A stretch of 64,000 bases of DNA. Origin: Cokeromyces recurvatus. Its lineage: Eukaryota > Mucoromycota > Mucoromycetes > Mucorales > Mucoraceae. Below, piece after piece: positions 37,773 through 48,488 of the stretch (its first letter is position 1; every line of letters starts with the position of its first letter). Under the pieces are notes generated by a model that saw only the letters and a program-made list of their open reading frames with translations, was not told the DNA's origin and did not search any database. A program made the translations under genes and the position numbers. Location of the stretch: the NCBI RefSeq assembly GCF_025118155.1, contig NW_026251419.1, positions 248,001-312,000 on the forward strand, given 5' to 3'.

Positions 37773-37938
37773 TATAACAAACTATGCAATTTATGATTAA
37801 AAAACGGAGAGGAGGAAAAAAAATGTATTGAAAAATCGTCGGGCAAATATAATGAAAATTATTTATTTATTTACAGCCTTCGCTATAAATCTGATTCAAT
37901 CCACATTCTTTCGACCTTTAAAAGTTTGCAGTTACGGG

Positions 37939-37974
<36 letters not shown>

Positions 37975-38379
37975 GATGTGTTTTTTTTTTCTTCTCCTTC
38001 AAGCCAACCATTTTCCTTTATCAAACAGTGTCTCGAAGACTCATTTTCAACCTCTTTTTTTTTTAACTACTCTTTCCTTTATGCTCAGTTATTATTATTA
38101 TTATATAATATTTTTTTGTTTCAATTAACAGAAATTCCAGCTTTTTCCTATCGTTTTGGTATTGCAATAAATAACGGCTTACGCTTGGCATTTACCATAA
38201 AGTATTTGTCAATGACTTTAATTTTTGAGGTTTAAAAATAAAAAGGGACGGCAAATTTAATTTAAAGGATACAAATTAGATGGCAAATACGATAAAGCTA
38301 AATACATTAAATGAATATTATTACATAATATATGTATGTGTGTGTGTGTGTGTGTTTTCTGTTCTTTCTTTTTTTTACT
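37773..38379. promoter_or_regulatory. Spacer between two tandem minus-strand genes
   Basis: Holds the upstream region of the W-motif gene and the 3' flank of the SVF1-like gene. Contains an A34 run (37939-37972) and a TG repeat (about 38335-38354). The plus-strand open frame at 37828-38235 runs through the A-tract and is not credible as a gene. Confidence 0.4.
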
Positions 38380-39637
38380 CTAAAAATTAGAAACAAAGAC
38401 TAGTTCTTGGAAGCAATATCCTTCTGTATTAATTACTTTATCACCAATCTTGATATTAAGCTGTTGCCTTATCAAGCCACTGATAAATATATGGCACTAA
38501 AAAACGTTTGTACTAGCTTGCGAATGACATATGGAATTTCAGCCAAGATATCAATTTTATCGATCAAATTCTTGACCTCCACGACCATCTCTATTGACCA
38601 CATCTTCTTTACTTTTCGATCGTTTTTCCTTTCCAAGACAGTTTCACCCTTTGAGGAATATCATATTGAGTATCTTCATCCTTTTTCATTTCTAATAAGT
38701 CGACGTATTTTCAACAGAGACCATGATGAGCTTGTTATCCAATACCAACGAGCCTGGTTGACATGAACGGATCCATATTGCTTTGTAGTCTGAAATTGCA
38801 TCATACCTAGAGATGCCTGATCAGAATGAAAGTTGGCAAAGTTCCAGGTGGAAGCAATCAATTGGGGTTGCATACCCTGGATTGCATGAACGAACATACC
38901 ATCACCTTCCAATTCATAAATGGTTTGGTTAATGATGAAGGTCCCCTGTGCATGCGCACGAGGCCAAAATTTGTGTGAGACAAAGCCTGCATCCTTGCCC
39001 AAGTAAGTCTTACCCTCACTACTTTAAACCCTTTATCGATACGTTTAAAGTCGAATGAGACAACTAATTCAGGGGAGTAATGTTGATTTTGAAACACTCT
39101 TGTTTCTCATCAAGCGTGATAGAAAAGAAGTCGGTTTTACAGAGCGTTTGTTGGATGAAAGTTCAAATTTGCTGCTCATATTAATATTTTTAAAAATACT
39201 GGTATTCGTGGGTGGATCATAAAAGCGGCAAGTAAAGAAATAGTAGGATTCCATAAACTATAGAAAGAAAGAAGAAAAAAAACCAAAAAATAAATAAATA
39301 TGTATATAAAGATGATGATGATGATGATTACCCAATATTAGAATGAATCAGTTGAACAAAAGCAAATCCACCTGTCTTGTAGTTATATAAAAAACTTGAT
39401 TTTCAGTAGATGAACCTGACGCTAAAGTCCATTCAAGATCATGTTCATTAAGAGGAGTAAAAGCTTCACCATCTTTAATTGTATCTGCTACGGTTCGTAG
39501 ACCATCCACTGCCGAACCAAAGCCAGTTACATTTGAAACAGTACTTGAAAGTTGCGAAACTAACGTTTAAAGAAATATTAAATTTATAAAAATTGAAATT
39601 ATAACCGTAAATTAAAATACTTTACACCAGGAAGACA
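38380..39637 (-). CDS. SVF1-like survival factor (lipocalin-fold ceramide handling protein)
   Basis: Relative of yeast Svf1, a double-lipocalin protein that binds at Golgi membranes and promotes ceramide movement from ER to Golgi; also linked to oxidative-stress survival. The start MSSW is at 39637; after an intron follow QLSSTVSNVTGFGSAVDGL (the membrane-binding amphipathic segment of the family) and HDLEWTLASGSSTENQVFY. Then GGFAFVQLIHSNIG, YDPPTNTSIFKN, NQHYSPELVVSFDFKRIDKGF, FWPRAHAQGTFIINQTIYELEGDGMFVHAIQGMQP, WNFANFHSD, KNLIDKIDILAEIPYVIRKLVQ, PYIYQWLDKATA and the end GYCFQELVFVSNF with stop at 38380-38382. An intron near 39258-39345 contains a GAT repeat. Frame breaks occur near 39386, 39120, 38700-38760 and 38430. 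Family assignment is strong despite the breaks. Confidence 0.85.
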
Positions 39638-40054
39638 TTATTTATTAAGTTAAAAAAAAAGGGGGAGGGGTAGAGAAGATGAGTAAAAAAAAAAAAAGGC
39701 TTTATAAATATTATTATATTATTCTTGTGACGTGAAGAATAATATAGTTGTCGTTACACTTAAATTATACTTGTTGTAACCATAATGTAATTAACCTTAG
39801 AATGTATTAAACGCAGCAATAAAATGGTTTATGCAAAATTTATTTATTTTTATTTCATTTTTTTTTTTTTTTTATTATATTTATTATTTTTTCTTTTTTT
39901 CTAAATAGTCACAGAAAATAAAGAATAATAATAATTTTTTTTTTCTTTTCCTTCTCTTCTCTTCTTTTTTGTAAATGTATAGTCTTCCTTTTAAGCAAGC
40001 CTATATTTAGTTATAGATATTCCTCTTTAGAATATAATTCAAACAATTTTATGC
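39638..40054. promoter_or_regulatory. Divergent promoter region, SVF1-like / WDR20-like
   Basis: About 420 bp between divergently transcribed genes; T-rich (a T21 run near 39856-39876) with an A/G patch near the SVF1-like start. No specific site recognised. Confidence 0.4.
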
Positions 40055-41012
40055 ATGTACTATAATCCACCTCTGTCATCGAGTCGACGTCACAGTACGT
40101 TTGACAAACCTAGTTACTTAAGCCTTGTCCACCTACGAATGAGAATTGTCATTGTAAACAAATTAATACGCCAGAGGGTGCTTATAGACTCGTCTGCGAT
40201 ATTTTCTTCGATACACCGCCCCAGTTTATGACAGGTACACATATTTCCCTACTAAGCAATCTTTATCTGTCACCTAACAAGGAACATTCATCATCATTAT
40301 CAAATGAAAGCGACGACCCAGAATCATCTGCTATCCTATTATCCTCTTTCTTTAACCGATACCATCATCACACTACTAATAAACGACCTAAAAATAACTT
40401 GTTAAAATTAAAATCGTCATTTTTGATTCCTATAATATAAACGTAGCAAACACGACAAAGACTCTATATAACAACAAGCAATTATTTTTTAATTTGGGAT
40501 TAAACTTTTACTGTATAGATATGAATGAGCCAATGAAGGTAATCATAATAAGCAAGCAAGCAAGCCTTGATTATCATAGAACCTTAAATGTATGTATGTA
40601 TGTATGTATATATTAGGATCCGTTATGTAGTTAAGTTTTGGTAAAGCCTATCCAACTTGTCATGACGTCAATTCTTTTGATGTGTTGATTGGATTTCTTC
40701 TGGTGATATTATATGGTATGATACGGACTGTAATAGATATACACGTCTAAACAAGAATGTAAAGATTAAGAGAAGAGAAGGAAAGAAAGAAAAAAAAAAT
40801 ACAAGTTGAATAACCATCTTATTACATCCTCTTTTTTTTGGGGGGATTAGGGTATCATGAATGCCTCGAGTGTGACGATGATTAAATGGATTCCAGGCTT
40901 TGAAGACACCTTTATGGCTTCCTTTGAAGACGGATCTATTTTGATATTAGAAAAGGACCGAGATGATCAAAGTTTTCAGTTAAATGAACCTAGTTCCTGG
41001 GCAGATGAATTG

Positions 41013-41067
<55 letters not shown>

Positions 41068-42311
41068 AATTGTATCTAATAGGAAAAAAATAAAAATAAC
41101 TAAAAGATTGTCGCTCTTTTTATAGTTTTCAGATCACGAAGCCAAATAAATTTAATAACAAATATAATCCAATAGCCCATTGGCGTGTAAGCAGGAAAGG
41201 GATTGTAGGTAAATTATATATATAAAAAATAAAATAAAATAAATAGTCGAATTACTAAATGAGCACTTGCGTGTTTTTTTTTTCTTAATAGCTTTTTCAT
41301 TTTCACCAGAAATCAGCATTTAGCTATAGTTGGGAAAGATGGATTATTAAGAGTTATTGACTATATAAATGAATGGTATTTAACATATTCAATTGCATTT
41401 TGCATTATCATTTAACTCATATTATGCTTTTAAAGGCTATGTGATGTGTTTGTAGGGTATTTTGGTGGATTGTTATGTGTAACTTGGAGCCCCGATGGAC
41501 ATTATATCTTGGTAAATTAAAGCTTATAAAATAGAATATGTATACATGTATAATTTATTTATTTTTTAATTATTAGACAGGTGGTCAAGATGATTTAGTG
41601 ACAATTTGGTCATTTAAAGAGAAAAGAATTGTAGCTAGATGCCAAGGTCATAAATCATGGGTAAGTTTAAAATAATAAAGCTTATTTTACTTTAGATTAA
41701 TTTTTTTTTTGATTTAATATAGGTGACAGATGTAGCATTTGACCCTTTATATTGTGATGATACTGAGTATAGGTTTGCAAGTGTAGGTGAAGATTGTAAA
41801 CTTTTATTATGGAACTTTTCAGTCAATGCTCTTCATAAACCCAAACAGGTAAATAAATCACTGTGATACATATAAAATGAAATTAATCTATTGAAAAAAA
41901 AAATCTAGATAATAAGAAAAGATTCTAAAACTACGCCTGTAATGACTGCATCACTTTTATTACATATCCCTAGAAAGAAGAAAATATAGTTGAAAGACCT
42001 CAAAAAAAGTTTTCTAGGAAAAGGCCATCTCTTTTGGAAGTAGTAGTAGTAGTATTAGTAGTAATAGTAATAATAATGGAAGCAGTAATAATACTAGTAA
42101 TGAAGTTATTGCTCCATTTACACCCTTAACGACACAACATACTAGATTGCCTACTATTCATCCGCTATTGTTTAAAACGCAGGTACCGTCTTTACAGCCA
42201 ATAGTGAAGCAAACTATTCATCCTGATCCATGTGTTGATGTTATATTTACTGAGGATGAAATTTTAACTACGGATCGACGAGGAAGGATTCGTTCATGGA
42301 GTCGACCTTGA
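40055..42311 (+). CDS. WD40 protein of the CreC/WDR20/DMWD family
   Basis: WD-repeat cofactor; Aspergillus CreC partners the deubiquitinase CreB in carbon catabolite repression, and animal WDR20 activates USP12/USP46. Exons give [22 protein letters not shown] (about 40127-40190), a Ser-rich insert, [21 protein letters not shown] and [18 protein letters not shown] (about 40635-40760), then [22 protein letters not shown]. After the intron at 41072-41125 come [98 protein letters not shown] and finally [28 protein letters not shown], stop 42309-42311. At least seven introns. Frame breaks near 40110, 40635 and 42000-42040. A poly(A) insertion sits at the 3' end of the exon ending at 41071 and adds a polylysine run in frame. 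Confidence 0.88.
41005..41072 (+). repeat. A53 insertion flanked by 8-bp direct repeats at an exon end
   Basis: A pure A run (41013-41065) is bracketed by ATGAATTG at 41005-41012 and again at 41065-41072 (the first A of the right copy is shared with the run). The right copy runs straight into the donor GTATCT at 41072. Removing one copy plus the run leaves SSWADE joined to an ordinary 54-nt intron (41072-41125) and the downstream [14 protein letters not shown] frame. The inserted length is 60 nt, so the frame is kept and about 17 Lys are added. Confidence 0.8.
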
Positions 42312-42377
42312 AAAAAAAATGTCTTTGTAAACTACTGTAAATATATTTCAGGAACAAATTAACATGTTCCTTTTTTT

Positions 42378-42378
<1 letters not shown>

Positions 42379-42413
<35 letters not shown>
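42379..42413 (+). repeat. A35 homopolymer after the WDR20-like stop
   Basis: Pure A run 68 bp past the stop codon, on the sense strand of the preceding gene. No flanking direct repeat was found. Confidence 0.85.
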
Positions 42414-42415
<2 letters not shown>

Positions 42416-42590
42416 AAAGAGTTTTCTATCCTTTTGTTTTGTTTGTTTATTTATTTAAATAAGCTTGTTTATTGACTGTTACGTTATTGTTATTTTCTAT
42501 GGTCAATGACAATATAAGGTCACAAACTCATTGATCATTTTCTTTTCTATTCTTCCCCACTCCCCTTTACTTCTTTTAAATAAAATAAAA

Positions 42591-43587
42591 ATGCCTTCAT
42601 CATAGCATTCCTTAAGATCTTCTATTAAAGCACAAAATGATACATTTCCTCCTTCTGCAATTTATCATGTTCTTCGTTGTTACAAAAGAAAAGAATATAT
42701 CAAGGTCTATTGTCGCATGGCTCCTTATTTAAGAAATGAAAAGTCACGTCGTGGTGAGCGATCATTTGAATTAAATGTATATGATGCTTTCTTAAAGGAG
42801 ACAGCAGTCATTCAGACAAAAGGGGAGAATCATGGAAAACTTTCTTCTTCAGCTGAAAGCCATGCTATGAATCATCAAGAAAAGAAATTTTTTTGTTATA
42901 CTACTATGAGTAATGGTAATAAGAAAGTATCATTATCAAAAGAAAAGAAGAAAAACAACAACAGGCTATTACTATGAACAAAAAAAAGAAAGCAACGTGA
43001 TAAAGTAGCAATGCCAAATCCTAAGAAAAGATGTATAATAAAGCAAGAAAAGACAATAGTAAACCTTAAAAAAAAAAAGAGAGAGAGAGAGAGATGTATA
43101 TTAAAGCAAGACGCGATTTCTTCTATTATACCAAGGGATGCATTTTATCAAATTGATATTGATAGTTCTGATTCTTGCTTTTATCCCAAAGATTGGATAC
43201 CTTCCATTGCCTCCCTTAATAAAACACATCTTGGCAAAATAACCTGGAAAGGTATAAATGTATAAATATATAACTTTAATATTTATATACATATTCATAT
43301 ACAAATATATGATAATAAAGCATCTCCTTTGAAGATTGATTGCCAATCATACTTTAATGTCTTACACTCTATTGAAGCAGGTATAGCCTCTGTATTGCGT
43401 TTAAACTCCTATTCAATATATAAGATGCAAACGCACATTGGTTATGGCTGCAAAGACATTAAAAGAACATCATGTGCCATTTACTAAATCAGTTGCACAA
43501 AAGTTATGCCGTGTAGATGTCAATAAAACAAGTGCATTATCGACTGTGTTTCATCAATTAGGCTGGTTCCATGATGAAACACTTTAA
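42591..43587 (+). CDS. SWIRM-domain protein (fungal Laf/Fun19-like)
   Basis: Putative chromatin-complex subunit. The N-terminal part is basic and poorly conserved (YHVLRCYKRKEYIKVYCRM, SRRGERSFELNVYDAFLKE). The C-terminal half is a SWIRM fold: FYPKDWIPSIASLNKTHLGKITWKG, spliced over a short intron (about 43253-43331) to TPLKIDCQSYFNVLHSIEAGIASVLRL, then VMAAKTLKEHHVPFTKSVAQKLCRVDVNKTSALSTVFHQLGW. The last block, with CRVDVNKTS and the final LGW, is the signature of SWIRM. Family members include Swi3, LSD1 and fission-yeast Laf1/Laf2, which bind histone deacetylase complexes; which group this belongs to is not determined. Start at 42591 (MPSS) soon meets a stop unless one base is restored; further breaks near 42975 and 43430. 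The stop is at 43585-43587. Confidence 0.75.
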
Positions 43588-43598
43588 CTTATCAATCA

Positions 43599-43694
43599 AT
43601 CGCACACACACACACACACACACACCTTTTTTTTTTTTTTTTTAATTAATTAATTAAAAAATTAGGGTTAGTGGTTCTTCTTGTTTATATGTAA

Positions 43695-43755
<61 letters not shown>

Positions 43756-43757
43756 TA
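43599..43757. repeat. CA, TAAT and ATT microsatellites
   Basis: Three simple repeats in the 177-bp spacer between the convergent SWIRM and phosphatase genes: a CA run (about 43600-43625), TTAATTAATTAATTAA (about 43644-43659) and about twenty ATT triplets (43696-43756). Confidence 0.85.
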
Positions 43758-43764
43758 GAAACTT

Positions 43765-45931
43765 CTATAATTCCCTCATCTCCTGTTCTGTATATCCTAG
43801 TAACATCAACACGTATTTAAGACTTTGTTGATTAATACGTGCACCCGCTTGTTCTTGAACACGAGGCTTAGCATTAAAGGCAATACCTAAACTGGCTTTA
43901 TTAAGCATCCAAAGATCATTGGCACCGTCACCCACGGCAATGACTTGTTTTAATGAAAGTCCCTCTGCTTGTGCAATCACTTCTAAAAGCTCTGCTTTAC
44001 GAATACCATCCACAATAGGTCCTACCGTTTTACCTGTTAATGTTAATCCATCAGATGATACTTCCAACTTGCCAAAGAAAAAAAATGGATTAACAAATAA
44101 TTTTTTTTTTAAATTTTATAAAAAAAAAAAAATTGTATAAATTATCATTGGAGTTGTTTGTTATTTTACCTGATTAGCAAAAGCATAATCTAACCCAAGC
44201 TCTGATTTTACGTAAAGCGCTAAAGGCATAAACCCACCTATTCAAAAAAAGAAAAAAAATTACTTTTTACATTATTTCGCAGCATAAATTAAGCTATTTA
44301 CCACTAATGACAGCTAATTTGAATCCTAATTTTTTAAGTGCACGACACAAGAATTTGGCCCCTTCTGTAAATGTCAAACTTTGTCTAACATTTTCTAATA
44401 CGCTTACACTAACACCCTTTAATAGTGCAACACGACGACGTAATGATTCTTTAAAATCAATTTCACCATTCATAGCCAATTCTGTGATACTCTATTTATA
44501 TGTATTAAATAAATATCCCTTTTTTTTTTTTTTTATATATATTTTTTTTTCATTATATACATGTAAATACTATTATTATATACATATATATATTTATATT
44601 CTTACCGATACTTGATCTACTACACCAGCATATCTTGCAATTTCATCAATCACTTCTTGATAAATTAATGTAGAGTCCATATCAAAGACAACTAATCTTT
44701 TGTTTTTCCTATAGATGTCATCCTTTTGGAACGCAATATCCGTACCACATTTCGTGGATAAATCAAATAATTCACGACGAAGTTCAATCATATTTAAACC
44801 ACGAGGGACACTTAATTTAAAATCTGCACATGATAAACTAGCACCAGGTTCATTCAGACGCATGAGCTTTTCGACGAGATACGATGTTTAAGCAACAGAC
44901 GAGTCCATTGACTCAAGAATTCTGGAACAAGACCATTTTGATTCAAAAGAGTAGCTGTATATTTATCACGCTCTGAATAAGGAGCTTCTTCAAGTGATGC
45001 AGGCTTTGTATAGTTGACTACAGGTGAATCCTGCTGCTGTTGTGTTGTTGTTGTTGGCGAGGTACGGGCTCTCTCGTTTGAGAATCAGGTACGTCATAAG
45101 TCAAGATAGCATCCCATTTTTGTGCTGCCTCTGCTAAATCTCTAAAGATAGAGATAGAATCGGATTGAAGGGTGATAAGGACACCAAAGGTCACATTATG
45201 ATAGAGACGTGAAATCATGACATCTTCGATACGACAGGGGTGACGTGCAAGACAATCAAGGACGGCACCTACAATATCCGTACCATGTGGGCCAGAGAGA
45301 GAGACAAGGACTTGTTGATTAGGACCTGCAATAACAGGTGGTAGAGCAGTTGCAGCTGTATTGTTAGATCGACTACGAACCATAAGTGGTGGATAAGCTG
45401 GAACATCCACAGTTGTGAAGCGATTCATGACACTGCGTTTAAGTTTTGTTAACTGATCGGCTCTCACAAACGATCTCTCAGAGAGCGACGTAGGTAAGGT
45501 TCTGATAATGACAGTCCAGAGTGTCGATCGTTCTTTTTAAGAATTTTAATAATGCCCGTATAGTTTAAAAAGACAAATCGTTCAAGTGTGATGATCGACT
45601 TGAGTAATTGAGCTTCGTCCGATTGACTATCATTGGATTGAGAGAGAGCAACCAAACGTTGCGATTCAACATCAAAGAAAGTGGTAATTTTATCAACTTC
45701 GGCATCTAACTTTTGAATAAAGACATATTGACATTTCTGAAGCTCGCAAAGACGGTCTGAAACGAGTTGAGCAAAGGAGCATGCGTCAGAAGAAACGTTA
45801 TTAAGTCTGATAGAATGGGCATACACTTCTGTTTTAAGGAATTGTTTAAGTGCTCTATAATCGATACAATGTGAAACGTACTTGGCTGGTAGATTAGCCT
45901 TTCTTTCTTCCAAATAATTGCCAAATTTCAT
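43765..45931 (-). CDS. SPX-ACT-phosphoserine phosphatase fusion (SerB-type)
   Basis: Two recognisable parts on one strand. The N-terminus (45931 to about 45480) is an SPX domain: MKFGNYLEERKANLPAKYVS, CIDYRALKQFLK, and LNYTGIIKILKKND, whose Lys cluster in SPX proteins binds inositol pyrophosphates. It continues through SEPYLRRSLRDR into RADQLTKLKRSVMNRF, an ACT-like domain (VLVSLSGPHGTDIVGAVLDCLARH) and the HAD phosphatase: VVFDMDSTLIYQEVIDEIARYAG with the catalytic DxDST, FKLAVISGGFMPLA and AVGDGANDLWML. The phosphatase makes serine from phosphoserine. The SPX frame closes at 45464 and the next has no ATG of its own; one base added near 45478 joins them. Another break near 45035 and one near 44880 also need repair. 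Introns near 44608-44492, 44278-44237 and 44170-44070 carry T runs. The stop is at 43765. Confidence 0.82.
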
Positions 45932-46382
45932 AATGACTACAGCAAAAGAATAAATAAAAAGAACAAAAAAAAAGGAAATAAAAAAAATGATTAAGATTTT
46001 TTTTTTTTTTTAATTATTATTATTAAATCTAGAAGTCTTTAAATTTATTTCTTTTTTAAGGAGAAAAAAAAAGTAGAAGAAGAAGAATAGTCTAAATTTT
46101 TTTAGAAAAAGATGTAACCAATGAATAATATTTAAACAACGTTATACTAAAGATATTTTGTATTTAAATAAGATAAGATTAGATGTTATAAATATAATAG
46201 ACTTGTAGTCTAAACAATAAGACAAAAGGAACTAATTTCCTTAAGGACAAAATGGTATCTTGAGGAGTAGCGTACTAAAAAAAAAGAAAAAAGGTGAATG
46301 AGGCAGGTAGGTAGATAAACTATGGCTGATCAAATAAAGGTCTTCATATTACAAACGATATGATCAGGAAGATTATTATCAT

Positions 46383-46418
<36 letters not shown>

Positions 46419-48488
46419 TGAGTCAAAAAGATGTAGATCACTGAAACAGGAAAGTGACAGCTAACGGATCTGGATAAATTTAATAATAGAAATAAGCTAT
46501 AAATAAATATAATAAATAGGCATATTAAATTTGTTGTTGAAATGATGAGAGCATATTAATGTTGTATAAGAGTGATGATTAGGTGACTGTGAGCATCTAA
46601 TTAATGATGACAATCAGATTAGCAAAGTTTTATTTTTTGAAGAAAAAAATAAACGAAATTCCCTATTCAACATTCATATTATTCAAAAAGAATATTTTGT
46701 TTTGTGTTCCCTTCCCCCCTTAAATAAGCTCTAGAAAAACAAAACAAAGAAAAAAAAACCCTCTATTTTGTTGTTTGATCTAACAAAAAGGGTTCATTGT
46801 TACTACTTCAAGTTCTGACAGTTTTTTTTTTTATTTTCTTTTCTTTCTCTTCCTTTCTATATGATAATTAAGTATTACTTTCCATGTTATATTAAATCAT
46901 TTGTTGCGTCAATAATAATTCATTACAGTATTAGTAAGCAGTAGCAGCCGTTGCTGTTATTATCATTACAACAGCAACAAGCACTATTATATAAATAAAA
47001 TTTTGTATTTTACAATGATTATCAAAAGAAGAAGAAAAAAAATAATACATCATGAAATAAATATATTTGTATATATCAGATAATAACCCGTTTATGGCAT
47101 TTGTACACTTTCACATGTACTGCGCCAATGTCCCTATCTATCTACTATTGTTATGGTTTTCTATCATCATTTTAAATGAAAGTATTTTTTTTTTCTAAAT
47201 ACAAAGATCTCTTTTGAATGCCGCGTTTCATGTTTCGATTACACGACCTCATGGCAGGTTAATATACTGCCAATATCAATCTCTGTCTCTAAAAAAACTT
47301 TTTTAATAAATTTTCTGATAGATATTTGTACTTGAAAATTATTTAATTTTAATGACGTCATCATTATCAACGAATGATAGTAGTTGTCGTTATGAGTAGT
47401 GCGGATAGCAAATTAACATTTTTTTTTTATTTATTTTATTTATTTATTTTTTCCTTTTATTACCACTGATAACTTGAGTGATAGGCAACTATTAATGGTT
47501 GTTAGAACTAGATTCAGCATTCCTTTTTCATTTACAGAAATAAATGTTAATATTCTTATTTGAATAAGTAAATTTCATTAACAATGATCCGCACGGGCCA
47601 ACTACTTGTAAATTTTAATATGTATACCATATATATATACATGTATACATTTACGTATATTGACAACTTTTAACTCACTTATTGCGCTTACTTATTCTTA
47701 CTGGCTTCTCTATTAGTCTACCGTATTTACTCTTATAATGAATAGATGTGTATTTACCACTATCAATTCTATCGCTCCTTGATATGTCAAAATCTAACAC
47801 GGTATACAGTTTTGACAATCATGAAAATAAAAGAATTAGTGTGAATTGCCCTTTATTTAACGGCAAATACATAACATATAGAGAAATAAGATCAAAAAAT
47901 GAGTTTCAACTCATTTATACTAATACATATTCCTCCATAAATCACGTTGCAATACTGGATTAGCAGAACTAATACTTTTCTATCAGGAATATCCTTTTAT
48001 TTGTTTGTATATTAAATGTGTTTTATTGATTGATAACTAGAACTAGCATTTAGTCTTATTGACTATTATATTAATATCTTTACTTGTTGTATTTCAACTC
48101 TTCGTTATTGAAAGCAAGCAGTAAAAAAAAAAAGAAAAAAAAAGCAACTAACCTTATTTGTAAAAATAAAATAAAATTATTTCATCACATCGATGTTAAA
48201 AGACGAATCTTCCCCTTCTTTTTTTTTTATATATGTATCTTTTGTACCTTAAAAGAGTTTTTAGATTTTATGACTTGACCAAGATGATTTCACATTAATG
48301 TGCTCGTCAAAGGAAACAAAGGAAAATTAATGTTGTTTGATCACAACTTTATTTTTTTATTTATCGTATTTTACTCCCTTTTTTTTTTTCTTTTTTATTT
48401 TTTCAAAACAAATAAATATATGAGCATATTTCCACTTTTTAGTACATCTTGTCTTTTTTTTTTCCCATAATTTTTTAAAAAAAAAACT
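45932..48488. promoter_or_regulatory. 2.6 kb divergent intergenic region
   Basis: Gene-free DNA between the SPX-phosphatase (-) and HNH-like (+) genes, so it includes both promoters. It has a T33 run (46385-46417), other T runs (about 48379, 48457), a perfect palindromic ATF/CREB-type site TGACGTCA at 47353-47360, and an ATGCCATATATAC-rich patch near 47620. Open frames at 47748-47963 and 48084-48278 lack coding character. Larger than any other divergent spacer here. Confidence 0.4.

Noticed and set aside
37828..38235. 135-codon plus-strand open frame
   Set aside because: Runs through an A34 tract and antisense flanks of two minus-strand genes; no domain or coding character.
40663..40670. Perfect TGACGTCA palindrome
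   Set aside because: It lies inside a conserved coding exon of the WDR20-like gene (encoding CHDVNS), so the match is explained by the protein sequence.
43660..43672. TTAGGGTTAG, telomere-like sequence
   Set aside because: Fewer than two repeat units, in the middle of a gene-rich region; chance occurrence.
45706..45924. Open frame overlapping the SPX region
   Set aside because: Alternative-frame shadow of the SPX coding sequence.
47390..47600. GTGCGGAT and ATCCGCAC as a second inverted-repeat element
   Set aside because: Only an 8-bp core matches; flanks do not align, so chance is the simpler explanation.
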